From Halomonas cupida (GTDB lineage: Bacteria > Pseudomonadota > Gammaproteobacteria > Pseudomonadales > Halomonadaceae): a stretch of 64,000 nucleotides of DNA. Positions 52,512 to 61,150 of this stretch are shown here, piece after piece. The notes below the pieces were generated by a model, which saw only the letters and a program-made list of their open reading frames with translations, did not search any database and had not been told where the DNA came from. The translations under genes were made by a program, and so were the position numbers. The stretch lies in assembly GCF_900142755.1 (NCBI RefSeq), contig NZ_FRCA01000006.1, positions 162,952 to 226,951 of the forward strand, in the 5' to 3' direction. Every line of letters begins with the position of its first letter. Positions within the stretch are counted from its first letter, which is position 1.

Positions 52512-53009
52512 ATGATTCCTGCACAACGCTGGCTACCGACGCCGGTTCTCTCGATATTGCTGCTGGTGGTGTGGTTGCTGCTGGTCAATGAGGTGTCTGT
52601 CGGGCACCTGTTGCTTGGCACCGGTCTGGCAATCGTCATCCCCCTGCTTACCCGACGTTTCTGGGACGTACAACCGGATATCGGCAATGCCTTCAAGCTG
52701 CTGCGGTTCTTTCTGCGGGTCGTCGGCGACATCATCGTCGCCAACCTGCAGGTGGCCTGGATCATCATCAATCCCTGGCGCCGCACACGGCCTCATTTTG
52801 TCGAGTATCCGCTGACTCTAGAGAAGCGCTTTACCATCACCATGCTGGCCAGCACCATCACCCTGACACCGGGCACGGTCTCGGCCAATGTGCGTATGGA
52901 TGGCAAGACCCTGCTGATCCATGCACTGGATGTGGAAGACGACGAGACGCTGATTCGTACCATTCGTGAGCGCTATGAGATGCCGCTGAAGGAGATCTTC
53001 GAATGCTAG
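52512..53009 (+). CDS. mrpE: Mrp antiporter subunit E
   Basis: A 165-residue protein with two N-terminal membrane segments and a cytoplasmic domain (LASTITLTPGTVSANVRMDG is the family signature). It lies 28 bases after mrpD, and its end overlaps mrpF by 7 bases. Confidence 0.92.
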   Translation: MIPAQRWLPTPVLSILLLVVWLLLVNEVSVGHLLLGTGLAIVIPLLTRRFWDVQPDIGNAFKLLRFFLRVVGDIIVANLQVAWIIINPWRRTRPHFVEYPLTLEKRFTITMLASTITLTPGTVSANVRMDGKTLLIHALDVEDDETLIRTIRERYEMPLKEIFEC

Positions 53010-53272
53010 ACACCGCGATCACCATCAGCGCAACGCTGGTTGGCCTGGCGCTGCTGCTGAATCTCTTTCGTCTGACCGTCGGCCCGAGCATGCCGGATCG
53101 CATTCTGGCCCTCGACACCATGTACGTGAACTCCATCGCCCTGATCATCCTGATGGGCATCTGGATGGGGACCAAGACCTACTTCGAGGCTGCCCTGCTG
53201 ATCGCCATGCTCGGCTTCATCAGTACCGTTGCGGTATGCAAGTACTTGCTTCGCGGCGATATCATCGAATAA
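53003..53272 (+). CDS. mrpF: Mrp antiporter subunit F
   Basis: An 89-residue protein with three membrane segments. The signature FRLTVGPSMPDRILALDTMY is clear. It overlaps mrpE and is followed by mrpG after 18 bases. Confidence 0.92.
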   Translation: MLDTAITISATLVGLALLLNLFRLTVGPSMPDRILALDTMYVNSIALIILMGIWMGTKTYFEAALLIAMLGFISTVAVCKYLLRGDIIE

Positions 53273-53290
53273 ACGGAGCACAATCAAGCC

Positions 53291-53677
53291 ATGTTCTACG
53301 TCATTCTCGAAGGGTTGATTTCCGCGTTACTGATCGCCGGCGGCCTGTTTGCCTTCATCGGCTCGCTGGGGATGGCCCACCTGCGCGACTTCTTCATGCG
53401 CCTGCATGGGCCGACCAAGGCTACCACTCTGGGGATCGGCAGCATCCTTATCGCCTCGATAATCTATTTCAGTATCATCGGTGGCGGCACCCATCTGCAG
53501 GAATTACTGATCACCATCTTCCTGTTCATTACCGCCCCGGTGAGTGCCCACCTACTGGCCAAGACAGGCCTGCACCAGCGTTTGAAATATCTCGACAAGA
53601 CACGCGGCAAGCCCGTCGAGCTGCTCGAGGAAGAACAGGCCGAAACGCCTGTGATGCACTCTCCCAACCGGGAATGA
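53291..53677 (+). CDS. mrpG: Mrp antiporter subunit G
   Basis: A 128-residue protein with three membrane segments and the family motif GSLGMAHLRDFFMRLHGPTK. It completes the operon mrpA(B)CDEFG and is followed by a terminator. Confidence 0.92.
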   Translation: MFYVILEGLISALLIAGGLFAFIGSLGMAHLRDFFMRLHGPTKATTLGIGSILIASIIYFSIIGGGTHLQELLITIFLFITAPVSAHLLAKTGLHQRLKYLDKTRGKPVELLEEEQAETPVMHSPNRE

Positions 53678-53698
53678 CCTGCCTCAGGCATCAACCAT

Positions 53699-53721
53699 CA
53701 GGCCGCCCTTTGGGCGGCCTG
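53699..53721 (+). terminator. intrinsic terminator of the mrp operon
   Basis: A 10-bp stem (53699-53708 with 53712-53721) around TTT, 22 bases after the mrpG stop. It lies between the convergent mrpG and hemH genes. Confidence 0.7.
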
Positions 53722-53750
53722 TGTCATTCAACGTACGGGTTACGCTGCGC

Positions 53751-54857
53751 CTATAGCCAGCCCGCCAACTCTCCGACAGCAATATCAGCCAGCGCCTCGA
53801 TATGATCATCGCGGTCGTTGAGACAGGGAATGTAGGTAAAGCGCTCTCCTCCTGCCGCCAGGAAACTATCGCGAATTTCCTGCTGGATCTCCTCAAGAGT
53901 TTCCACACAGTCCGTTGCAAAGGCTGGAGACAACACAGCGATATGGCGGTGACCGGCCCGCGCCAGTTCAGCCACCTTGTCCACGGTCGCCGGGCCGAGC
54001 CACTCCTCGGGACCGAACTTCGACTGGAAGGTAGTAATGAGACGCCCCTCCTCAAGCCCCAACTGCTCACCCAGCAACCTGGTCGTCTTGCAGCACTGGC
54101 AGTAGTAAGGGTCTCCATCACGCAGGAATCGCTGTGGTACACCATGGTAGGACGCCACCAACGCTGAAGGCCAACCATCCTCTCCCGTCTCGTCCTCTCC
54201 CAGCACATCACGCACCGACGATGCCAGGGCCTGCATGTAGCCGCTGTGCTCGAAGTACGCCGGCACCGTTCGCGCCGCCGGTTGCCACTTGAGCTTCATC
54301 AGTGAACGGAAGAAATGATCACAGGCCGTTGCCGTGGTCGGTGAGGCATATTGCGGGTAGAGCGGGAAGAACAGGATGCGCTGACAACCCCGGGCCTGCA
54401 GCTCGCGCACGGCACTGTCCGTGGAGGGGTTGCCGTAGCGCATGCCATAGGCAACTTCGATGCGGTCACCAAAGCGTTCACCAAGCACTTCCGACAACTT
54501 TTCTGCCTGACGTCGAGTGGTGGTCAGCAGCGGGCTTTCATCCTGCTCATGATTCCAGATGCTGCGATAGGCGTGCCCCGAGGCAAAGGGCCGTCGACTG
54601 AGGATCACCAGCTGCAGCAACGGTTGCCACAACCAACGTGGGTAATCCACCACGCGCTGATCGGACAGGAACTCGCTGAGATATCGACGCATCGACCAGT
54701 AGTCGGTGCCATCCGGTGTCCCGAGATTGACAATCAGCACTCCAAGTCGTTGATGCTCCACTGCCACGTGGTCGGCGGGAGCATGTTCAGGTCGCGCTGC
54801 GCCTGTGCTCTCAACGGAAGGCATCGAGTACATCTCAGCAGTGTCCGGATTGGCCAT
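53751..54857 (-). CDS. hemH: ferrochelatase
   Basis: A 368-residue enzyme inserting Fe2+ into protoporphyrin IX, the last step of haem synthesis. It begins, after a roughly 35-residue extension, with RLGVLIVNLGTPDGTDYWSM. The metal-site histidine lies in LVASYHGVPQRFLRDGDPYY and the glutamate in LSPAFATDCVETLEEIQQE. The N-terminal extension may start later (MPSVESTG is 12 codons in). Confidence 0.94.
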   Translation of the reverse strand: MANPDTAEMYSMPSVESTGAARPEHAPADHVAVEHQRLGVLIVNLGTPDGTDYWSMRRYLSEFLSDQRVVDYPRWLWQPLLQLVILSRRPFASGHAYRSIWNHEQDESPLLTTTRRQAEKLSEVLGERFGDRIEVAYGMRYGNPSTDSAVRELQARGCQRILFFPLYPQYASPTTATACDHFFRSLMKLKWQPAARTVPAYFEHSGYMQALASSVRDVLGEDETGEDGWPSALVASYHGVPQRFLRDGDPYYCQCCKTTRLLGEQLGLEEGRLITTFQSKFGPEEWLGPATVDKVAELARAGHRHIAVLSPAFATDCVETLEEIQQEIRDSFLAAGGERFTYIPCLNDRDDHIEALADIAVGELAGWL

Positions 54858-55117
54858 CGAGTCGCTTACCTCACTGGATGAAAAGAAAGACCTGAGCAGA
54901 AAACGCCGTCAAGGTTACCACCAGCCACGGATCGACTCGAATGAACTTCGGCTATCATCGCCATTGCTCCCCCCTGTTCCACGGCCAGTACCCTGTCATT
55001 CTGCCGACAACAAGTGGAAACCCCATGCGACCGACGAAAGCAGCCCCGGGAGGACATTCAGTGAGAAGATCAGAGCAGTGGGAAGATCAGGGGATAGCGC
55101 GATGATCCGCGCCCGGT

Positions 55118-55203
55118 GCCCTGGCGATCATTGCCAGGGGCTTGTGGAGGGAGAGCGTGCGCTCTCGGACTGCACTATCAAGGAAGGAGGTAGTTCGACT
55201 ACC
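55118..55203. other. cluster of three hairpins between hemH and the DUF6482 gene
   Basis: CCCTGGC/GCCAGGG (55119-55139), GAGAGC-GTGC-GCTCTC (55151-55166) and GGTAGT-TCG-ACTACC (55189-55203) follow one another. The gap from 54858 to 55255 has no convincing gene. The cluster may be a structured 3' end of the DUF6482 transcript or a small RNA. Confidence 0.25.
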
Positions 55204-55255
55204 GGTTGTCACGAAACACTTGTTGCAGACGCTAACGTCAGTCTGATGAGGCTTT

Positions 55256-55561
55256 TCAGAAAACCAGCGGGGTACGCGATGCCAACGGCTGATGGTAGTG
55301 AGCTTCACGCCCGACCACTTCATCGTTGGCCACGTGGTGGACCAGATAGGCCCGATGAATATCGGCCCGCTTCAGCTCCAGATAGACATCATCCAGCGAC
55401 CGGAACAGTACCGGCTTGCCACGGCGACCGATAACACTACGCTGCCCTTCGACATCTTCCAGTTCCACCTGGTAGAAACGATTGCCGGCATGGCTAATGA
55501 CACGAATCTCGAAGTTATCGTGTTGTTCTACAAAGGACTTTAGCTCCTGTAATTCCATCAT
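55256..55561 (-). CDS. DUF6482 family protein
   Basis: A 101-residue small protein. Typical segments are MMELQELKSFVEQHDNFEIR, GNRFYQVELEDVEGQ and LFRSLDDVYLELKRADIHRA. The family is widespread in Halomonas and Pseudomonas relatives and has no known function. The ATG at 55561 has GAGGTGAG ahead. It is a single gene. Confidence 0.7.
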   Translation of the reverse strand: MMELQELKSFVEQHDNFEIRVISHAGNRFYQVELEDVEGQRSVIGRRGKPVLFRSLDDVYLELKRADIHRAYLVHHVANDEVVGREAHYHQPLASRTPLVF

Positions 55562-55814
55562 ATCTCTCACCTCTACTATCCATATCCAATTGTTCGTCCA
55601 TGGTGTCAGGTGCAGTGCCTCGCAAGTTCCTTGTGTTTCAGATCCATCAAGGGCCTTCTGGCCACTGATTCAGCATGAAACGCTGAAATCATGCCAGCTT
55701 GTGAAACACCACACCCACCAATTCATCCTACAGCCTGACCATCGTCAGTGACAGTACGATGACGTATGGACTGATTCATCTGACGACACGCAGGGCAGTA
55801 GGTTCCTGCCACAC

Positions 55815-55987
55815 TATTAACATGGCAATCAAATAGCTCATCCTGATCGATTTGATTGTCGTCCGCACCACACTGGCGCAGATACGCGGATCTGCTGGTG
55901 TGGTGCGGTCTCGCGTCGGCCTGATGGCCGACGGCGGCACGTCCATGTGCCGCAATTAACCCAACATAAAAGCATGCCGGGTTAATA
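55815..55987 (-). repeat. 173-bp hairpin-chain element, copy E
   Basis: Same ends (TATTAAC, GTTAATA) and internal hairpins as the other copies, in the orientation of C and D. It lies beyond the 3' end of the 97-residue gene and upstream of the DUF6482 gene. The rest of 55562-56097 shows nothing further. Confidence 0.9.
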
Positions 55988-56097
55988 AGATCCATGAATA
56001 ACACAGTAACTTCAAAAAGTTACCGGAAGGAAAGACGGACAACACGAGGAGGCAGGAAAACGCCCGGTCACTTGACCGGGCGCAGGAATTCAGAGGA

Positions 56098-56391
56098 TTA
56101 CTGATATTCGGAAGGGTCGATGGCCTTGCCCAGAGAGTTGCGATCAACCCACTTTCCGGCCTTGGTCTCCTTGTAGCGAAACACAACTCGATCACCCACC
56201 ACCACCGGCAGCTCCGCATCCTCAGTCTGGTAACTGTAGGACTCCCCCTCGACCACCAGTTGATAACGATAGAGGTCCGGCATGCCCAGCCATTCCTTGA
56301 ACGGGCCTTCCCGCTCTACCGATGTCAGAACGCCGCGTGCTTCCAGCTTCGGGGCACGCTGCCGGTTACCGCGTCGAAATCCGCCTGCCAT
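56098..56391 (-). CDS. conserved hypothetical protein, 97 residues
   Basis: A basic N-terminus (MAGGFRRGNRQRAPKLEARG) is followed by a beta-rich part (YRYQLVVEGESYSYQTEDAE, PVVVGDRVVFRYKETKAGKW). The pattern recalls a small barrel, but no family is recognised. It lies 87 bases after dnaB on the same strand and may belong to its operon. Confidence 0.65.
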   Translation of the reverse strand: MAGGFRRGNRQRAPKLEARGVLTSVEREGPFKEWLGMPDLYRYQLVVEGESYSYQTEDAELPVVVGDRVVFRYKETKAGKWVDRNSLGKAIDPSEYQ

Positions 56392-56478
56392 GGTTATACA
56401 GTCTCCAGAATAGGGGTAACAAAAGAGCTCACATTGGGAAAAGAGCTCGAGAAATCCTGATGCCCAACGCTTCGATCT

Positions 56479-57867
56479 CTACTCGCCGAAGCCATCGACG
56501 TAGGCATCAGGCGCAAGATCCTCGAAACGGGTGTACTTGCCGATGAACGCCATATGTACCGTACCGATCGGGCCGTTACGCTGCTTGCCGATGATGAACT
56601 CGGCCAGCCCCTTGTTATCGGGGTTATCGGAATTGTAGACCTCATCGCGATAGACAAAGCCAATCAAGTCAGCATCCTGCTCGATGGCGCCGGATTCACG
56701 CAGATCCGACATTACCGGACGCTTGTTGGGCCGCTGCTCCAGCGAGCGGTTGAGCTGTGACAGTGCCACCACCGGACAACCAAACTCCTTGGCCAGACCC
56801 TTGAGTGAGCGCGAGATCTCGGAAATCTCACCGGTACGGTTCTCGGAGAATCCCGGTATCTGCATCAACTGCAGATAGTCGATCATGACCAGAGAGATGC
56901 TACCGTGCTCACGAACAATGCGTCGGATACGGGAGCGCATCTCATTGGGCGACAAGGCTGCGGTGTCATCGATGAACAGTTGCTTGTCCTTGAGCAGGTT
57001 GACCGCCGAGGTCAGGCGCGGCCAATCCTCATCCTCGAGCTGACCACTCCGCACTCGAGTCTGGTCAATGCGACCGAGGGACGACAGCATACGCAACATG
57101 ATCGACTCGGCGGGCATCTCCATCGAGAAGACCACCACCGGCTTGTCACTGGATACGACCGCATGCTCGACCAGGTTCATGGCAAAGGTCGTCTTGCCCA
57201 TGGAAGGACGGCCGGCCACGATGACCAGGTCGGAGGGCTGCAAGCCCGAGGTCATGTCATCAAGATCACGGAAGCCGGTGGACAGCCCCGTCATCTGACC
57301 CTGCATGTTGAACAGCTCATCGATGCGATCGACGGCCTTGGTCAACAGCTCACTCATGCCGATCGGGCCACCGGCCTTGGGCCGGTCCTCACTGATCTGG
57401 AAAACCAGCCGTTCGGCTTCGTTGACCAGCTCATCGGAAGGGCGACCACTGGGACTGAAGGCGCTGTCGGCAATCTGGTTGGCCGCCTCGATCAGCTTGC
57501 GCAGTGTCGCGCGCTCGCGAACGATATCGGCATAAGCCCGGATATTGCTCGCAGACGGCGTGTTACGCGCCAGCTCAGCCAGATAGGCCAGCCCTCCGAC
57601 ACTGTCCAACTGATCCCGAGCCTCGAGAGCCTCGGAAAGTGTGATGACATCCAGCGGCTGGCTGCCTTCCGCCAGCCCGATCATGGCATTGAAGATCAAG
57701 CGGTGCTCATAACGATAGAAATCGCCTGCCGACAACCGCTCCGAGACACCGTCCCAGGCCTGGTTGTCGAGCATCAGACCACCCAGCACCGACTGTTCCG
57801 CTTCCACGGAATGGGGAGGGACCTTCAACGCGGCGGCTTCCCGGTCGAGCTCCTGAACTTCACTCAT
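56479..57867 (-). CDS. dnaB: replicative DNA helicase
   Basis: A 462-residue hexameric helicase. The N-terminal domain starts PPHSVEAEQSVLGGLMLDNQ. The RecA-like domain has Walker A VIVAGRPSMGKTTFAMNLVE, Walker B SLVMIDYLQLM, and VVALSQLNRSLEQRPNKRPV. It unwinds DNA at the fork. It follows rplI, the common order in gammaproteobacteria, but a terminator separates them. Confidence 0.96.
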   Translation of the reverse strand: MSEVQELDREAAALKVPPHSVEAEQSVLGGLMLDNQAWDGVSERLSAGDFYRYEHRLIFNAMIGLAEGSQPLDVITLSEALEARDQLDSVGGLAYLAELARNTPSASNIRAYADIVRERATLRKLIEAANQIADSAFSPSGRPSDELVNEAERLVFQISEDRPKAGGPIGMSELLTKAVDRIDELFNMQGQMTGLSTGFRDLDDMTSGLQPSDLVIVAGRPSMGKTTFAMNLVEHAVVSSDKPVVVFSMEMPAESIMLRMLSSLGRIDQTRVRSGQLEDEDWPRLTSAVNLLKDKQLFIDDTAALSPNEMRSRIRRIVREHGSISLVMIDYLQLMQIPGFSENRTGEISEISRSLKGLAKEFGCPVVALSQLNRSLEQRPNKRPVMSDLRESGAIEQDADLIGFVYRDEVYNSDNPDNKGLAEFIIGKQRNGPIGTVHMAFIGKYTRFEDLAPDAYVDGFGE

Positions 57868-57947
57868 GCACGCACACCCTGGCTGATTCGAGCCTCGTCA
57901 TTCTACCTTATCTGTCTCAAGCTGCGAGCCAGGCATTTCGGAAGCAC

Positions 57948-57982
57948 AAAAAAGCGCGGGAAGGAGAAACTCCTCCCCGCGC
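57948..57982 (-). terminator. intrinsic terminator of the rpsF-rplI operon
   Basis: A stem GCGCGGG-A-AGGAG / CTCCT-C-CCCGCGC (57954-57966 with 57970-57982) followed on the minus strand by six T (57953-57948). It stands between rplI and dnaB, so dnaB probably has its own promoter within 57868-57947. Confidence 0.85.
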
Positions 57983-58003
57983 CCCGGTAGCTCGTGGCGC
58001 CTG

Positions 58004-58450
58004 TTACTCGGCCACGACCACCACGCGAACGGTCGCGTCGACTTCGGCATGCAGGTGCAGGACGATGTCGTATTCGCCAGTGTTGCGAATCGGACCTTCC
58101 GGCATACGCACTTCGCTCTTGGCGACTTCGATCCCGGCGCTGGAAATGGCTTCAGCCAGATCGCGCGGACCGATGGAACCGAACAGCTTGCCTTCGTCAC
58201 CGGCCTTGGCTACCAGAGACAGCTCGATGTCGTTGAGCTGCTCTGCACGAGCTTCGGCAGCGGCCTTGCGCTCGGCGGCCTGAGCTTCGAGCTCGGCACG
58301 CTGGGCTTCAAAAGCAGCGACGTTGTCCTTGGTGGCCGGTACGGCGAGGCCGTAGGGCACCAGGTAGTTACGACCGTAACCAGGCTTGACGGTGACCTTG
58401 TCACCCAGACCGCCCAGCTTACCAATGTTGTCGAGCAGAATGACTTCCAT
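58004..58450 (-). CDS. rplI: 50S ribosomal protein L9
   Basis: A 148-residue protein. It starts [20 protein letters not shown], the N-terminal RNA-binding domain with [17 protein letters not shown], then a long helix and the C-terminal domain. It is last in the rpsF-rpsR-membrane protein-rplI operon. Confidence 0.97.
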   Translation of the reverse strand: MEVILLDNIGKLGGLGDKVTVKPGYGRNYLVPYGLAVPATKDNVAAFEAQRAELEAQAAERKAAAEARAEQLNDIELSLVAKAGDEGKLFGSIGPRDLAEAISSAGIEVAKSEVRMPEGPIRNTGEYDIVLHLHAEVDATVRVVVVAE

Positions 58451-58465
58451 CTCGTAAACCTCTTG

Positions 58466-59326
58466 TCAGTTGTCGTGGCCCAGACGCCTGCGGATATCCA
58501 GCAGGGTATCGAGCATGGCCACAACCAGAACGATGAGAATCATGGGCTGGAGGATGATCAGCATCACGTAGAACGCGACCAACCACACCCCGTTCATTCC
58601 CTTACGTCCAACCACACCGTGAATCAGTCCTATGCCGGCCATCAGGATCGGCAGTCCCGCCAGGTAGGCCACTTCGCCATGGGCGGTGATATAGCCCACT
58701 GCCAGCAACGCTACCAGCACCAGCAGTTCGCGCGAGTTCAAACGCAGAGCGTGGAACTCCTCACGAAAGCCGCCGGGGTTATACAACCCGGCCTGCCAGG
58801 CTCGCGCCAGAATCAGCGCCAGCACTGCCAGAGACGGCGCTGCACAGGCCCGAACCAGGACAATCAACTCCGTCAGCATCTGCTGGGAACTGATCCCGTA
58901 TTCGGCGGCCATCTGGTCGATCATCGACACATAGTCCGGCCAGGCCTGACGCATCTGCTCCAGCAACAGGCCGGTGTCGAGCCCGGAGGCATAGACGCCC
59001 AGCTGGGTCAGTACCATCCCGCCGACAGCCCCTGCGATCAGCGCTTCGCTCCAGCGGACGCGTGAGCGCAGTACCGCAGCCATCAGCAGTGCCAACAGCG
59101 TTGTCGCCAACGGCACCGGCTCTCCCTGAGTCCACCACCAACCGGCGGGGACCAGCGAAGCGGCAGCGACCGGCAGAGAGTTGGTCACCCCCCGCCGCAA
59201 CGCCACCAGTGCAACGATGGCTGAACCGAACCAGAACACCATCAGGAACGGTGCAATGGACGTCAGCAGTACAATCGCAGCGGCCTGTGGCGTCCCTTTC
59301 ATCGACCAGCGGGCGATGGGCAGCAT
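58466..59326 (-). CDS. membrane protein of the S6-S18-L9 operon (DUF2232-like)
   Basis: A 286-residue protein with eight or so membrane segments (e.g. GTPQAAAIVLLTSIAPFLMV, ILMAGIGLIHGVVGRK). A DUF2232-like protein lies between rpsR and rplI in several gammaproteobacteria. Its function is unknown. The start is 10 bases after the rpsR stop, and the end is 15 bases from rplI. Confidence 0.75.
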   Translation of the reverse strand: MLPIARWSMKGTPQAAAIVLLTSIAPFLMVFWFGSAIVALVALRRGVTNSLPVAAASLVPAGWWWTQGEPVPLATTLLALLMAAVLRSRVRWSEALIAGAVGGMVLTQLGVYASGLDTGLLLEQMRQAWPDYVSMIDQMAAEYGISSQQMLTELIVLVRACAAPSLAVLALILARAWQAGLYNPGGFREEFHALRLNSRELLVLVALLAVGYITAHGEVAYLAGLPILMAGIGLIHGVVGRKGMNGVWLVAFYVMLIILQPMILIVLVVAMLDTLLDIRRRLGHDN

Positions 59327-59336
59327 AAGCTGAATC

Positions 59337-59564
59337 TTACTGGTGGCTGTCGGTGTAGGGCAGCAGGGCCAGGTAGCGCGCGCGCTTGATCGCGGTAGAC
59401 AGCTGGCGCTGATAACGGGCCTTGGTTCCGGTGATACGGCTGGGAACGATCTTGCCGGTCTCGGTGATGTAAGCCTTGAGCGTGTCCAGATCCTTGTAGT
59501 CGATCTGCTTCACGCCTTCAGCGGTGAAACGGCAGAACTTACGGCGACGGAAAAAACGTGCCAT
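59337..59564 (-). CDS. rpsR: 30S ribosomal protein S18
   Basis: A 75-residue protein starting [20 protein letters not shown], with [20 protein letters not shown] in the core. It binds S6 in the small subunit. It follows rpsF after 32 bases; priB, which sits between them in E. coli, is absent. Confidence 0.97.
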   Translation of the reverse strand: MARFFRRRKFCRFTAEGVKQIDYKDLDTLKAYITETGKIVPSRITGTKARYQRQLSTAIKRARYLALLPYTDSHQ

Positions 59565-59596
59565 GGGTAGACTCCTTAAAACGTGCGATGAGTGAC

Positions 59597-59968
59597 TTAG
59601 GCAGATTCAGCGGTGCGCGGCTTTTCTTCGCGACGGGCACGCTTCTCTTCGGTCGGCTTCATCATCGGAGACGCTTCGGTGATGGCTTCCTTGCAGCGCA
59701 CCACCAGGCTGCGGATGATGGCGTCGTTGAAGCGGAAGATGTTCTCGATTTCCTCGAGAGTCTCGCCTTCGGCTTCGACATTCATCAGCACGTAGTGAGC
59801 CTTGTGGATCTTGTTGATCGGGTAGGCCAGGTGACGGCGACCCCAATCCTCGAGACGATGAACAGTACCGCCATTCTCGGTCACGATGCTGGTGTAGCGC
59901 TCGACCATGGCCGGAACCTGCTCACTCTGGTCCGGGTGGACCATGAAAACGATCTCGTAGTGACGCAT
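59597..59968 (-). CDS. rpsF: 30S ribosomal protein S6
   Basis: A 123-residue protein. It starts [20 protein letters not shown] and contains [20 protein letters not shown]. The charged C-terminal tail ([16 protein letters not shown]) is normal for the family. The ATG at 59968 has GGAGAAACC ahead; the longer frame to 60109 lies in the leader. It heads the operon. Confidence 0.97.
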   Translation of the reverse strand: MRHYEIVFMVHPDQSEQVPAMVERYTSIVTENGGTVHRLEDWGRRHLAYPINKIHKAHYVLMNVEAEGETLEEIENIFRFNDAIIRSLVVRCKEAITEASPMMKPTEEKRARREEKPRTAESA

Positions 59969-60080
59969 GGTTTCTCCTTTCGGTTTGGCAGCTTCCTCGA
60001 GGACCGCAAATACGGCACCGGGGGAAGCAAGGAGTGATAGTTGAAAACCTTGAGCCCGCACTGGACGCACGGGCGCCAAG

Positions 60081-60109
60081 ATTCTATAGGAAGGGGCGCC
60101 AGGACACAA
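60081..60109 (-). promoter_or_regulatory. candidate promoter of the rpsF operon
   Basis: On the minus strand TTGTGT (60109-60104) and TAGAAT (60086-60081) are spaced by 17 bases, about 115 bases upstream of rpsF. The intervening leader is GC-rich and could hold an S6:S18 autoregulatory fold; I could not confirm one. Confidence 0.4.
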
Positions 60110-60169
60110 GCCAAGGACGCATCAACAACTCACGACAAGGGTATCGCTCAAGCAAGGCTCATAGCACGC

Positions 60170-60271
60170 GACCCACATGGACGTGGGAAGTGCGTGTTCG
60201 TGTCGGGAACACGAATAGCCGACCCACATGGACGTGGGAAGTGCGTGTTCGTGTCGGGAACACGAATAGCC
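60170..60271 (+). repeat. two tandem 51-bp double-hairpin units, family 2
   Basis: Each unit reads GACCCACATGGACGTGGG, then TTCGTGT-CGGGA-ACACGAA, then ATAGCC. The period is exactly 51 (60170, 60221), and a third unit is cut off at 60272-60279. A related single unit is at 40908. Confidence 0.9.
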
Positions 60272-60288
60272 GACCCACAGTGCACATG

Positions 60289-60330
60289 CTCGTAGCTCGT
60301 AGCTCGTAGCTCGTAGCTCGTAGCTCGTAG
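60289..60330 (+). repeat. six perfect 7-bp tandem repeats (CTCGTAG)
   Basis: Six exact units follow the double-hairpin units and end 9 bases before the rlmB stop. Unit length equals that of the GCCGTAA array at 40698, and here too the array is paired with the same double hairpin. Confidence 0.95.
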
Positions 60331-60338
60331 CCTCAGTA

Positions 60339-61148
60339 TTACCCCTTACCGCCTACCAACCGCTGCCGAACAATCTCGAACAGGCAGACACCTGCTGCCA
60401 CCGAGACATTGAGGCTCGACACCTGGCCGGCCATGGGCAACTTGACCAGCCGATCACAGGCTTCACGGGTCAAGCGGCGCATACCCTTGCCCTCCGCCCC
60501 CATGACCAGCGCTGTAGGGCCGGCAAGATCCACCTCGAACAGACTATGCTCGGCTTCACCGGCAGTTCCAGTGATCCAGACGCCATGCTCCTTGAGACGC
60601 TCCATGGCGCGAGCCAGATTGGTGACCTGATAGACCGGGACATTTTCGGCAGCGCCACAGGCGACCTTGCGCACCGTGGCATTGAGCGGCGCCGAACGGT
60701 CCTTCGGCACGATAACGCCATGCACACCGGCCGCGTCGGCACTACGCAGACAGGCTCCCATATTATGGACATCGGTCACGCCATCCAGCACCAGCAACAG
60801 CGGAGGGCTGTCATGGGTCCAGGCCTTGAGCCGCAACCACAAAGACTCCTCTCCCTCTGGGGCCAACGGCGCACAGAAGGCAATGATCCCCTGATGCGAC
60901 GCCCCCTGAGCCAGCCAGTCAAGCTCATCACGTGACAACGTTTTCATGCGCGCGCCGCGGCTGCGCGCCTGCTCGATCAGCTCAGCGAGCCGACGCCCAG
61001 CGTCGCCGTCCTGAACCCAGATCTCTCGCGGAGCCTCACCACGCTCCAGCATCGCCTTGACGGCATGTACGCCAAAGACACTATCCAGCCCATTTGGCGC
61101 AGTCGCGCCCGGACCACGACGACGTTGTGGTTTTCCCTTGCTGGCCAC
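60339..61148 (-). CDS. rlmB: 23S rRNA (guanosine-2251-2'-O)-methyltransferase RlmB
   Basis: A 269-residue SpoU methyltransferase. The substrate-binding domain starts VFGVHAVKAMLERGEAPREI. The knot motifs are LDGVTDVHNMGACLRSADAA, LVMGAEGKGMRRLTREACD and SSLNVSVAAGVCLFEIV. It methylates G2251. It starts 2 bases after the rnr stop, and the two form an operon. Confidence 0.95.
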   Translation of the reverse strand: MASKGKPQRRRGPGATAPNGLDSVFGVHAVKAMLERGEAPREIWVQDGDAGRRLAELIEQARSRGARMKTLSRDELDWLAQGASHQGIIAFCAPLAPEGEESLWLRLKAWTHDSPPLLLVLDGVTDVHNMGACLRSADAAGVHGVIVPKDRSAPLNATVRKVACGAAENVPVYQVTNLARAMERLKEHGVWITGTAGEAEHSLFEVDLAGPTALVMGAEGKGMRRLTREACDRLVKLPMAGQVSSLNVSVAAGVCLFEIVRQRLVGGKG

Positions 61149-61150
61149 CC

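Noticed and set aside
54805..55434. A 209-codon plus-strand frame between hemH and the DUF6482 gene
   Set aside because: It overlaps both flanking genes in antisense and has no protein-like features.
60289..60330. Short tandem arrays considered as CRISPR
   Set aside because: Units of 7 bases without spacers, and no cas genes in the window.
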